In this document: one piece after another, positions 10,390 to 18,735 of the stretch | Position numbering within the stretch: position 1 is the first letter of the stretch | How the letters are laid out: each line of letters starts with the position of its first letter | Source of the DNA: Tatumella ptyseos ATCC 33301 | GTDB lineage: Bacteria > Pseudomonadota > Gammaproteobacteria > Enterobacterales > Enterobacteriaceae | DNA: 64,000 nt | Direction: 5' to 3' | Assembly: GCF_000735525.1 (NCBI RefSeq) | Contig: NZ_JMPR01000054.1 | Coordinates: 50,746 to 114,745 of the forward strand | Made by a program: the position numbers and the translations under genes | Notes under the pieces: generated by a model | Databases searched by the model: none | What the model was told of the DNA's origin: nothing | What the model saw: the letters and a program-made list of their open reading frames with translations, nothing else

Positions 10390-10825
10390 AGAATTTACCT
10401 GTAAAAGCAGTACCGGTTCGGTACTAAGAGTCATCGCGTGTCTCCGGTATCCGGAGTTCACGGTCCGCGGCCCTTTGTTCGATGGGATCCCCTTCCGTAC
10501 CGGGGTTCTGCGGTTCATAGAAAGTAAAGCAATTCGTATGCCAGCACTGGCAGTGAACGTCTGAGCCTTACCCGGGATCCTTCCGGTTTCAGGCACTGCA
10601 GTGTTAACCCTGTCTCCTGCCGTCCGCGATTTGTCACAGGTTCGCCGGTCACGGCGACCCGGGGGAATGTTACTGCTGTCACGGCCCCGCGACGGCCCGT
10701 TAATCCGCGGAGTATCATTACGGATATCAGTTTTCAGTATGAGAGTAAATCCGGAAAAGATTTTATGATGAAACGCTCAGCGGTACCCCCTGGTATCACT
10801 TACTCTCCGCGTTCAGGAAAACGAT
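10390..10825. other. Divergent oxidoreductase/RidA intergenic region
   Basis: 436 bp separate the two divergent starts. Two small perfect hairpins are visible next to the oxidoreductase: AGTACCG/CGGTACT near 10409-10425 and CTCCGG/CCGGAG near 10441-10455. They could be operator or leader structures. Open frames crossing this GC-rich stretch look like chance. Confidence 0.4.
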
Positions 10826-11293
10826 ATGCTAACTCCGGATCAGAAAATCGAAGCAATGGGTATGACTCTTCCCGTCGTTACCTCCCCCCCGGCTAACTTT
10901 GTCCCAGTGGTCATCAGTGGTTCACTCGCGTTTGTCTCCGGGCAGGGGCCGCTGTCAGACGGTACTGTGGTCTGGAAAGGTTCGGTAGGCCACGACATAA
11001 CGCCTGACGAGGGATATCAGGCGGCACGGCTGGCTGCGATTAATGCGCTCAGCGTGCTGAAAAACGAACTGGGGTCGTTAAACAGAATCAAAAGATTCGT
11101 CAAATTGCTGGCATGGGTTCGTAGTGCTCCGGGGTTTGATCAGCAGCATCTGGTCATCAATGGTGCTTCAGATTTTATCGTCGAGGTGTTTGGTGACAAA
11201 GGCAAACATGCCAGGAGTGCCGTCTCGGCCACAGAGTTACCGCTGGGGATGGCGGTGGAAATCGAAATGATTGCCGAAATAGCCGCGGAATAA
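10826..11293 (+). CDS. RidA/YjgF-family protein
   Basis: A 155-aa protein of the RidA (YjgF/YER057c/UK114) superfamily. RidA members hydrolyse reactive enamine/imine intermediates made by PLP enzymes and amino-acid oxidases. Visible family features are VVISGSLAFVSGQGPLSDG, a central R-x-x-x-L-L-A-W-V strand (KRFVKLLAWVRSAPGF) and the ending LPLGMAVEIEMIAEI. It resembles the longer YjgF-like subgroup of about 150 aa rather than 128-aa RidA. AGGA precedes the ATG. It is divergent from the flavoprotein, whose product would be a RidA-type substrate. Confidence 0.88.
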   Translation: MLTPDQKIEAMGMTLPVVTSPPANFVPVVISGSLAFVSGQGPLSDGTVVWKGSVGHDITPDEGYQAARLAAINALSVLKNELGSLNRIKRFVKLLAWVRSAPGFDQQHLVINGASDFIVEVFGDKGKHARSAVSATELPLGMAVEIEMIAEIAAE

Positions 11294-11396
11294 CGGCCTG
11301 CGTCCCCTTTGTGCCAGGCGTTCGAAAAATGACACATTTGCAGATAAACCCCGGAAGCCGTTTCCTCATGGCCCGGCTGCGGGTTCCCGGCATATT

Positions 11397-11432
11397 AAAA
11401 AAGCCCTCCCCGTTTTTCGGGGAGGGCTTTTT
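11397..11432. terminator. Bidirectional terminator between RidA gene and c-di-GMP gene
   Basis: A 12-bp stem AAGCCCTCCCCG/CGGGGAGGGCTT with a TTTTT loop has A residues on the left and T residues on the right, so it can act in both directions. The flanking genes converge here. Confidence 0.93.
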
Positions 11433-11519
11433 ATGCGAAAAACCGCGGTGAATGATTAATAACAGTGACATCCACCTTATGCGGGTCGGTCGATCCCCGC
11501 ACGGGCCTTTAAGCTCTCG

Positions 11520-13634
11520 TCAGGCGCTGATTTTCCGGGAACCGGTATCCGGTACCAAATCCAGTTTGACCTGTGCATGGGGTTTAGCCATCACTTCCGG
11601 CAGTACCAGTTGTTCCGGCGGAACCGGACGACTGAAATAAAAGCCCTGCAGGATATTACAGCCCAGTTCCGTCAGCTGACGCTGCTGCTCCTCGGTCTCG
11701 ACGCCTTCAGCGACAATATTCAGATTCATATTCTTCGCCAGTTCAATGATCATAGCTAATAACCGGGTATCGGTATGGTTATTATTAATTTCACGCACAA
11801 ACGCACGGTCAATCTTCAGTTCGCTGGCCGGGATACTTTGCAGGTACAGCAGACTGGAATAGCCGGTGCCGAAATCATCGATAGAAACCTGAATACCGTG
11901 TTCTTTCAGAATGTTCAGTATCCGTATAGTTTCCTTAGGCGAACGCATGGCCGTGGTTTCGGTGATCTCCAGAATCATTTTTTCCGGCGGCACATTATTG
12001 GTAGTTAATGCATTCAGTACCACCTGGGCCAGCATTTCCTGTTCAAACTGCAGTGCTGACAGATTCACGGATACGGATAATTCTGTATTGCCCTGAGCGT
12101 GCCAGATAGCCAGCTGACGACAGGCTTCATTCAGCACCCATTCGCCCACCTGAATGATCATGCCGCTTTTTTCTGCCACCGGCAGGAATTTATCCGGAGA
12201 TAATAAACCACGCACAGGATGCTGCCAGCGTACCAGTGCTTCGTAACCGATAATCTGACCACTTCCGGCATCGTTCTTCGGCTGATAGAACAGACGTAAC
12301 TCATTATGGTACAACGCCCGCCACAGTTCATTTTTCAACTGGACCTGACTTTTACCCATCGGGTTCATGTCCGGACGGTAGACGCTGAAACCATTACGGC
12401 CATTATTTTTGGTGTGGTACATGGCGACATCAGCATTGAACATCATATCCCGGCCTTCGGACCCGTGTGGCGGATAGAGGGCAATCCCGATACTGATTGA
12501 CACCATCAGCTCATAGTCCGAAATATGAAACGGCTTTTCGATAGCCTTCACCATTCCGGCAGCGATTCGTTCTGCCATTTCTGCCGAGGTAGACGGTGTG
12601 AGTAACACAAACTCATCCCCCCCGACACGCGCCAGCACATGGTCAGAATCAAGAATATTCTTTAACCGCTCGGTCACCATAATCAGTAACCGGTCACCGA
12701 TATGATGCCCGTAAGCATCATTGATCATCTTAAAGCCATCCAGGTCGAGGAACATCAGGGCAAACGCCGACCCTGAGGATGCACCCTGAATGTAGTGGTC
12801 CAGTTGTTCTTCCAGATAAGCGCGGTTCGGCAATAAGGTCAATGGGTCATGCATCGCCAGCTTATGTAACTCACGGTTGGCCTGATGTAATTTCTTTGCC
12901 AGTCGTGTCGTTTTTATCTGCGAATCAATCATCGATACCAGCAGACTGCAGCCAAGGATACTGAGGGTAAACAAAAACACCCAAATAGCCAGCGCTGGCG
13001 AATTGATACCGTGCCCGTACATATGGGACCCGGACTTAAAACTTGCTGCATCCATCCCCACGTAGTGCATACCGGCAATCGCGAATCCCATCACCAGAGA
13101 TGCCTGCAGACGACGCAGTACAATCCCGCTTTCCCCTTTGCGCAATTCAAAAGCCAGCCAGAGGGCAACGCCGGACGCAACATAGGCAATGACGATGGAC
13201 AGGATCACCATACCTCGATCCCAGACGATCCCCGGGTCAATCAGCAAGGCATACATTCCAAGATAATGCATCCCCACAATCCCGCTGCCTAACAATAATG
13301 CACCACGGGTGAGTCGTTCCCAGCCCAGATGTTGCTGGCTGACCACCTGTTGCAGAGCGACGATTGATGCCACAATCACCAGCAGCAAAGAAACTCCGGT
13401 ATAACCGATACTGTAATGCATTGGCATCGGAAATTTCATGGCGAGCATGCCGATAAAGTGCATCGACCAGACACCAATACCCATAGCTGTTCCGCCACCC
13501 GCCAGCCAGAACCTGGCTTTCCATCCCTGCGAACTGGCGACACGCCCTGCTGTATCCAATGCAGTAAAAGAGGCGATAAAGGCGATGAGCAGGGATATAA
13601 GGACCAGCCACTTATCCCAGGAGACATCGAGCAT
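11520..13634 (-). CDS. MHYT-GGDEF-EAL cyclic-di-GMP turnover protein
   Basis: A 704-aa inner-membrane protein. The N-terminal sensor has seven predicted membrane segments with three MHYT-type repeats (SMHFIGM, GMHYLGM, GMHYVGM; about residues 50-215), thought to bind copper and sense gases. A diguanylate cyclase domain with intact RVGGDEF and a phosphodiesterase domain with GYEALVRW, LEITET, IDDFGTG, LKIDR and EGVET follow. No RxxD inhibitory site stands before GGDEF. All catalytic motifs are present, so either activity is possible. The start at 13634 follows AAGGAA; the frame itself opens further up at 13703. Confidence 0.93.
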   Translation of the reverse strand: MLDVSWDKWLVLISLLIAFIASFTALDTAGRVASSQGWKARFWLAGGGTAMGIGVWSMHFIGMLAMKFPMPMHYSIGYTGVSLLLVIVASIVALQQVVSQQHLGWERLTRGALLLGSGIVGMHYLGMYALLIDPGIVWDRGMVILSIVIAYVASGVALWLAFELRKGESGIVLRRLQASLVMGFAIAGMHYVGMDAASFKSGSHMYGHGINSPALAIWVFLFTLSILGCSLLVSMIDSQIKTTRLAKKLHQANRELHKLAMHDPLTLLPNRAYLEEQLDHYIQGASSGSAFALMFLDLDGFKMINDAYGHHIGDRLLIMVTERLKNILDSDHVLARVGGDEFVLLTPSTSAEMAERIAAGMVKAIEKPFHISDYELMVSISIGIALYPPHGSEGRDMMFNADVAMYHTKNNGRNGFSVYRPDMNPMGKSQVQLKNELWRALYHNELRLFYQPKNDAGSGQIIGYEALVRWQHPVRGLLSPDKFLPVAEKSGMIIQVGEWVLNEACRQLAIWHAQGNTELSVSVNLSALQFEQEMLAQVVLNALTTNNVPPEKMILEITETTAMRSPKETIRILNILKEHGIQVSIDDFGTGYSSLLYLQSIPASELKIDRAFVREINNNHTDTRLLAMIIELAKNMNLNIVAEGVETEEQQRQLTELGCNILQGFYFSRPVPPEQLVLPEVMAKPHAQVKLDLVPDTGSRKISA

Positions 13635-14191
13635 AATGATTCCTTTTGTCACAGGTTGATAAACGAAGGTATTGACTAAAAATAGCAGTGAAAAACAGAA
13701 CAACTCCCTGGCACAATGAAAATCATCGTTGCGAAAGAGAATGTCATGACTTATTAAGTGATTGAATCAATCCGGCACTGCGCCAGCGCAGACAAGTACG
13801 GCAAGAACTGTTGCACGCTGACGCCCTGTAAAAAACGTCTGCTAATTAATCATAGTACGTCATACAATCTGGCATTAACAAATCTTAATTGATTCCGGAC
13901 GCCAAAAATATCCGCATACAATGCAGGGAGTATAAAACGGGGGTGACGGGAACATTTATTCCATCGCCTCCTGCGCTGACAGATCACAGCAGACAGCGTC
14001 AAAGAACACTTATTCACACACGTTCAGTGTCACCGATTTCTGTTTCAACGGATAACGTCTGACCAGGTCACCGATACACAGTGTGCCGATCAGCAGGTGG
14101 CAAACGTCAGGTAAACTTATCGGAAGGAATGTGCCTGCAATGGCGGTCGCAGGTAACAATTTACCAACAATAACAATAAGAACTGACGGTA
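13635..14191. other. Non-coding region between c-di-GMP gene and exbD
   Basis: More than 550 bp without a supportable gene. A perfect CTGCGC/GCGCAG inverted repeat with a 2-nt centre lies near 13787-13800. The part from about 13850 to 13930 is AT-rich and could hold the promoter of the c-di-GMP gene. Open frames on either strand lack ribosome sites and resemblance to proteins. Confidence 0.4.
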
Positions 14192-14224
14192 TAAAAAAGG
14201 GCCTCCCTTTTCAGAGAAGCCCTT
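14192..14224 (-). terminator. Intrinsic terminator of exbBD
   Basis: On the minus strand an 11-bp stem (AAGGGCTTCTC paired with GGGAGGCCCTT through two G-U pairs) is followed by a T run. It lies 26 bp after the exbD stop. Confidence 0.88.
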
Positions 14225-14249
14225 CACTCACTGGACACATAACCGGCAA

Positions 14250-14672
14250 TCAATGGGCCGCGGATTCCAGCCCCATCAGCCCGACTTTCAGATACCCGCC
14301 CGCGCGCAATTCATCCATAACGCTCATCAGGGTCGCGTAATCCACATCTTTGTCTGCCTGGAAAAAGATGGTGGTGTCTTTGTTACCACTGGTCAGTGCA
14401 TCAATAGACGCCATCAGTTGTCCGGCAGAGACCGGCTCATTGCCGACATACAGCGATTTATCTGCTTTGATACTCAGATAGACCGGCTTTTCAGGGCGTG
14501 GTGCAGGCTTACTGGTAGAGGCCGGGAGATTGACCTTAACATCTACCGTCGATAACGGGGCCGCTACCATAAAAATAATCAGTAATACCAGCATGACGTC
14601 GATAAAGGGCGTCACGTTGATCTCACTCATTTCGCCATCGTTTTCCACATCTTCATTCAGACGCATTGCCAT
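14250..14672 (-). CDS. exbD: TonB system proton channel subunit ExbD
   Basis: Inner-membrane partner of ExbB that couples the proton gradient to TonB for iron-siderophore and cobalamin uptake. The 140-aa protein has one N-terminal membrane segment, INVTPFIDVMLVLLIIFMVA, with the essential aspartate (E. coli Asp25), then a periplasmic domain starting VNLPASTSKP. It is close to the 141-aa E. coli protein and starts 5 bp after the exbB stop, so the two are co-translated. Confidence 0.97.
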   Translation of the reverse strand: MAMRLNEDVENDGEMSEINVTPFIDVMLVLLIIFMVAAPLSTVDVKVNLPASTSKPAPRPEKPVYLSIKADKSLYVGNEPVSAGQLMASIDALTSGNKDTTIFFQADKDVDYATLMSVMDELRAGGYLKVGLMGLESAAH

Positions 14673-14677
14673 AACGA

Positions 14678-15421
14678 TTAACTCACCCGCAGTTGTTGGG
14701 CAGAGGTACGCGCCGGAGTACTGTTCACCGCACCCTGATTCAGATCGAGGTCACGGCTCTGCAGCAGCAGTACCTGCGCCGCGGTATCACTCAGAGACGC
14801 TTTATAACCGGCAATCATCCGGGCGAAAAAGTTATAGATAACGACTGCCGGGATCGCCGCCACCAGGCCGATAGCCGTTGCCAGAAGAGCTTCTGCGATG
14901 CCCGGTGCGACCACTGCCAGGTTGGTGGTCTGCGTTTTAGCTATCCCGATAAAGCTGTTCATTATGCCCCAGACCGTACCGAACAGCCCGATAAACGGAG
15001 CAACAGAGCCGATAGTGGCCAGAAAACCGTTACCGCGTGAGGCAAAACGGCCAACTGAGGCGACCTTACGTTCCAGCCGGAAACCGGTACGTTCTTTAAT
15101 CCCTTCCGGTTCATGACTTCCGGCAGAGAGATCCCGTTCGTCCAGCGCTTCCGCAATCAGTGCCCGGCTATGACTACTGGCCGGGAACGTCGCAGAGACA
15201 TCCACGGCCTGTTGCAGAGTCCGTACCTCTTTTAGCGCCTTTTGTTCTGCTCTGAGCCGGCGTTTGGCTGCACTCAGTTCAGTAAACTTACCGAAGAATA
15301 TCGCCCAGGTCACCACTGATGCGAGTAACAGACCAATCATGACAATTTTTACAACAATATCGGCATGCTGATACATGCCCCAAACGGAAAGATCCGTCTG
15401 CATAAGATCATTGGCTACCAC
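14678..15421 (-). CDS. exbB: TonB system proton channel subunit ExbB
   Basis: Pentameric inner-membrane scaffold of the TonB energy-transducing complex. It has three membrane segments, about residues 20-42, 130-155 and 175-200, with the conserved ATIGSVAPFIGLFGTVWGIM and NLAVVAPGIAEALLATAIGL signatures. The frame opens at a GTG at 15463. The GTG at 15421 is preferred by alignment with E. coli (MGNNLMQTDLSVW matches here from VANDLMQTDLSVW, two residues after this GTG) and GGAG stands upstream; the product is then 247 aa. An ATG at the Met of MQTDLS is another option. A Fur box lies upstream. Confidence 0.93.
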   Translation of the reverse strand: MVANDLMQTDLSVWGMYQHADIVVKIVMIGLLLASVVTWAIFFGKFTELSAAKRRLRAEQKALKEVRTLQQAVDVSATFPASSHSRALIAEALDERDLSAGSHEPEGIKERTGFRLERKVASVGRFASRGNGFLATIGSVAPFIGLFGTVWGIMNSFIGIAKTQTTNLAVVAPGIAEALLATAIGLVAAIPAVVIYNFFARMIAGYKASLSDTAAQVLLLQSRDLDLNQGAVNSTPARTSAQQLRVS

Positions 15422-15489
15422 GTGTGCGACTCCATATAACCGTTTAACAACCTGCAATATCACCGATCATACCAAATCACAGCTTAATT

Positions 15490-15508
15490 GATAGTGGTTA
15501 TCATTAGT
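15490..15508. promoter_or_regulatory. Fur box upstream of exbB
   Basis: The 19-mer GATAGTGGTTATCATTAGT, read on the minus strand, matches the Fur consensus GATAATGATAATCATTATC at 15 of 19 positions. It lies about 70 bp before the exbB start and between the divergent exbB and metC genes, fitting iron repression of exbBD. Confidence 0.75.
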
Positions 15509-15688
15509 ATTTACATCCTGAAGTGCCTGCCCCCCCACGGGAGGCCTCTGCCGCCGTCATTATGCTGTCATCAGAACCCCTTATTCTGTGACAGGAAACG
15601 ATCAGGTGAATTTTTCTCGTGATCACTGGCCCGGGCACCTTTTCATGTTAACGTGTCACTCAGGGTTATACTGGCAGAGCAGAGAAAA

Positions 15689-16900
15689 ATGACTAATAAC
15701 ACTTCAGATAAAAAGCTGGAAACGACACTGATCAGCGCAGGCAGAGGCAAACGCTATACCGCAGGCGCGGTAAACAGCGTCATTCAGCGGGCATCATCGC
15801 TGGTTTTTGAGACTGTTGCCGAAAAAAAACGAGCGACGGCGGGCCGCACACAAGGTGAGCTTTTTTACGGGCGTCGCGGCACCCTGACTCACTTTGCACT
15901 TCAGGAAGCGATGTGTGAGCTGGAAAATGGTGCAGGGTGTGCCCTTTATCCTTGTGGCGCTGCCGCCGTGACCAACGCCATTCTGGCGTTCGCTGAAAGC
16001 GGTGACCACGTTCTGATGTGCGGTTCCGTGTATGAACCCACCCGCGACTTCTGTAACACTATCCTGCGTAAGCTTAACGTCGCCACCACCTACTTTCCTC
16101 ATACCTCCGGCAGTGAAATTGAGCAATGGGTCCAGCCGAACACCCGTATCGTTTTCCTTGAATCTCCGGCCTCCATCACTATGGAAGTGCAGGATATTCC
16201 GGCCATTGTGGCCGCAGTCCGCAGGAAAGCTCCGGACGCCATTATTATGATGGATAATACCTGGGCGGCCGGTGTACTGTTTAATGCACTGGATTTCGGA
16301 ATTGATATCTCAATCCAGGCGGGCACTAAATACCTGATAGGTCACTCCGACGGGATGATCGGTACGGCGGTAGCAAATGAGCGCTGTTACCCGACCCTGC
16401 GTGAAAATTCTTATCTGATGGGGCAAATGGTGGATGCAGATACGGCCTATATGACCTCACGGGGCCTGCGTACCCTGTCCGTCCGTCTGCGGCAGCATGA
16501 AGAAAGTAGTCTGAAAGTCGCCGAATGGCTGGCAGAACGTGAAGAAGTCTGGCGTGTCAATCATCCGGCGCTGGCGCAGTCACCGGGCCACCGCTTCTGG
16601 AAACGCGATTTCACCGGCAGCAGCGGTCTGTTCTCATTTGTATTACGGGAACAACTCTCTCAAGAAGCGCTGGCCGATTTCCTGGATAATTTCAGCCACT
16701 TCAGCATGGCCTATTCATGGGGCGGATTTGAATCGCTGATCCTCGCTAACCAGCCGAAAGAAATTGCAGCCATCCGTCCTCAGGGAGAAGCACTGTTGCC
16801 CGGCACTCTGGTACGTCTGCATATCGGGCTGGAGAATGTCGATGACCTGATTGCCGACCTGGCGGCGGGTTTTGAACGTCTGGCACGTCATCGGGGATAA
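15689..16900 (+). CDS. metC: Cystathionine beta-lyase MetC
   Basis: PLP enzyme that cleaves cystathionine to homocysteine, pyruvate and ammonia in methionine synthesis. The 403-aa product aligns with E. coli MetC (395 aa) throughout. The PLP lysine lies in [13 protein letters not shown] near residue 216, and [17 protein letters not shown] and the PLP-aspartate segment [12 protein letters not shown] are conserved. The ATG at 15689 is chosen over a GTG at 15653 by homology. It diverges from exbBD as in E. coli. No MetJ box was recognised. Confidence 0.95.
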   Translation: MTNNTSDKKLETTLISAGRGKRYTAGAVNSVIQRASSLVFETVAEKKRATAGRTQGELFYGRRGTLTHFALQEAMCELENGAGCALYPCGAAAVTNAILAFAESGDHVLMCGSVYEPTRDFCNTILRKLNVATTYFPHTSGSEIEQWVQPNTRIVFLESPASITMEVQDIPAIVAAVRRKAPDAIIMMDNTWAAGVLFNALDFGIDISIQAGTKYLIGHSDGMIGTAVANERCYPTLRENSYLMGQMVDADTAYMTSRGLRTLSVRLRQHEESSLKVAEWLAEREEVWRVNHPALAQSPGHRFWKRDFTGSSGLFSFVLREQLSQEALADFLDNFSHFSMAYSWGGFESLILANQPKEIAAIRPQGEALLPGTLVRLHIGLENVDDLIADLAAGFERLARHRG

Positions 16901-17003
16901 TGCACTGGCCTGCAAACAAATGAGAGGGTGATGCGGCTTTAACCGCCCTGACGGGCAGTTATTGCGGCGGCTCTGCGGTAATGATTTTATAACGAGACGA
17001 CTG

Positions 17004-17666
17004 ATGAGTGCTTTAAATGAGGTAGTCCTGGCTCTCTGGCATCAGGATTTTGCCGTTCTTGCGGATCCTCAGAGTGTATGGATTGTCTATGCGGTAATGT
17101 TTACCCTGCTGTTTCTGGAAAACGGCTTATTGCCTGCAGCCTTCCTGCCAGGTGACAGCTTACTGTTACTGGCCGGCGCTCTGATTGCCAGAGGCGTGAT
17201 GCACTTTATTCCTGCGCTGGTGCTCCTCACCACAGCAGCCAGCCTGGGATGCTGGATGGGGTATCTTCAGGGGCGATGGCTCGGGAATTCCCCGCTGGTG
17301 CAGGGCTGGCTGAAACATCTGCCGCCCCGTTATCATCAGCGGGCCGGGGAGATGTTTCAGCAGCATGGCCTTGCGGCACTGCTGATTGGCCGTTTTCTGG
17401 CCTTTGTCCGCACCCTGCTGCCGACCATGGCGGGCATTTCGGGACTGAGCAATACCCGATTTCAGGTGTTTAACTGGCTGAGTGGCCTGCTGTGGGTGGT
17501 GATCCTGGTGACTCTCGGCTACGGGATCAGTCATGTGCCGCTGATCCGGCGACATGAAGACCAGGTGATGACCGTCCTGATGTTAATCCCGCTACTGCTA
17601 CTGGTCAGTGGCCTTCTCGGGTCACTGATCCTTATCCTGAAAAAACGCTATCACAACGCCGGATAA
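17004..17666 (+). CDS. yghB: DedA-family membrane protein YghB
   Basis: Inner-membrane DedA-family protein. E. coli YghB with YqjA supports cell division, envelope integrity and lipid flipping. The 220-aa protein shows the DedA signatures [20 protein letters not shown] and [19 protein letters not shown] and four to five hydrophobic segments. The ATG at 17004 matches the E. coli start. It is 103 bp after metC in the same direction, as in E. coli. Confidence 0.95.
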   Translation: MSALNEVVLALWHQDFAVLADPQSVWIVYAVMFTLLFLENGLLPAAFLPGDSLLLLAGALIARGVMHFIPALVLLTTAASLGCWMGYLQGRWLGNSPLVQGWLKHLPPRYHQRAGEMFQQHGLAALLIGRFLAFVRTLLPTMAGISGLSNTRFQVFNWLSGLLWVVILVTLGYGISHVPLIRRHEDQVMTVLMLIPLLLLVSGLLGSLILILKKRYHNAG

Positions 17667-17690
17667 CTTCCCGGTATCGCTGTTGATTGA

Positions 17691-17722
17691 GGGCCTGTTC
17701 GGTACAGGCAGGCCCCCTTTTC
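17691..17722 (+). terminator. Intrinsic terminator of yghB
   Basis: A GGGCCTG/CAGGCCC stem with an 11-nt loop is followed by CCCTTTT, 24 bp after the yghB stop. Confidence 0.7.
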
Positions 17723-17856
17723 CTCCGGCCCGCAACATCATACCCGGTATTATCTGAGAGTGACCGCCCTGCCCGGTAAAGACGGCAATAACAAGCTACA
17801 CTCAACCCCGTGCCACCGTAATCATGCAATACCCAAATACCACGGAGGAGAACAGT

Positions 17857-18687
17857 ATGTCCGGACAACCCTTTGTCAGACTCAATGACGATTGTCTTAT
17901 GCCTCAACTGGGATTAGGCGTCTGGCAAGCCAGCATTGAACAGACGCGCCATGCCGTTATCCATGCCCTGAAGACAGGATACCGCTCTATCGATACCGCA
18001 TCCGTCTATCAGAACGAAGAAGGTGTCGGTCAGGCTCTGCAGCAGAGTGACCTGCCCCGGGAAGATCTGTTTATTACCACCAAACTCTGGAATTCAGATC
18101 AGTTACAGGCCCGCGAGGCACTGGAAACCAGCCTGCAAAAGCTGCAACTTTCTTATGTGGATCTCTACCTTATCCACTGGCCCTGTCCGCAGAATGACAA
18201 TTTTGTCGATGCCTGGAAACAACTGATTGAGTTACAGAAGCAAGGGCTGACGCGCAGTATCGGTGTCTGTAATTTTCAGCAGGCCCACCTGGAACAGCTT
18301 ATCCGCGAAACCGGTGTGACCCCGGCGATTAATCAGATTGAGCTGCATCCCCTGTTCCAGCAACGTCCGTTGCATGCCTGGAATGATTTGCATCATATTC
18401 GCACAGAATCATGGAGCCCGCTGGCACAAGGCGGTGAAGGTGTCTTTGACCAGCCGCTGATCCTTCGCCTGGCTCAAAAATACGGAAAATCGCCAGCACA
18501 GATTGTTATCCGCTGGCATATTGATAGCGGGCTGGTCGTGATCCCCAAATCAGTGACCCCGAAACGGATCGATGAGAACTTTGACGTCTTCGATTTCAGT
18601 CTGGATAAAAGTGAACTGAGCGAGCTGGCTGCGCTGGATGCAGGAAAACGCCTGGGTCCGGAACCCGAGAGTTTTAATAAAGTGTAA
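17857..18687 (+). CDS. dkgA: Aldo-keto reductase DkgA (2,5-diketo-D-gluconate/methylglyoxal reductase)
   Basis: NADPH-dependent reductase that acts on 2,5-diketo-D-gluconate, methylglyoxal and other aldehydes. The 276-aa AKR barrel shows the tetrad Asp and Tyr in YRSIDTASVYQNEEGVG, Lys in TTKLWN and His in LIHWPCP, plus the NADPH-binding IPKSVTPKRIDEN near the C terminus. GGAGGAG precedes the ATG at 17857. The neighbouring yqhC-yqhD of E. coli is absent. Confidence 0.93.
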   Translation: MSGQPFVRLNDDCLMPQLGLGVWQASIEQTRHAVIHALKTGYRSIDTASVYQNEEGVGQALQQSDLPREDLFITTKLWNSDQLQAREALETSLQKLQLSYVDLYLIHWPCPQNDNFVDAWKQLIELQKQGLTRSIGVCNFQQAHLEQLIRETGVTPAINQIELHPLFQQRPLHAWNDLHHIRTESWSPLAQGGEGVFDQPLILRLAQKYGKSPAQIVIRWHIDSGLVVIPKSVTPKRIDENFDVFDFSLDKSELSELAALDAGKRLGPEPESFNKV

Positions 18688-18692
18688 TACGC

Positions 18693-18717
18693 TGACCGGC
18701 GGCTATCCCGCCGGTCA
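18693..18717. terminator. Hairpin between convergent dkgA and ftsP
   Basis: A perfect 10-bp stem TGACCGGCGG/CCGCCGGTCA with a 5-nt loop lies 6 bp after the dkgA stop and 19 bp from the ftsP stop. T residues follow on the plus side only weakly. Confidence 0.6.
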
Positions 18718-18735
18718 TTTCAGGAAGCATCAGGA

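Noticed and set aside
10515-10718. 67-codon minus-strand frame in the oxidoreductase/RidA gap
   Set aside because: No ribosome site and no likeness to known proteins; GC-rich intergenic DNA tends to stay open.
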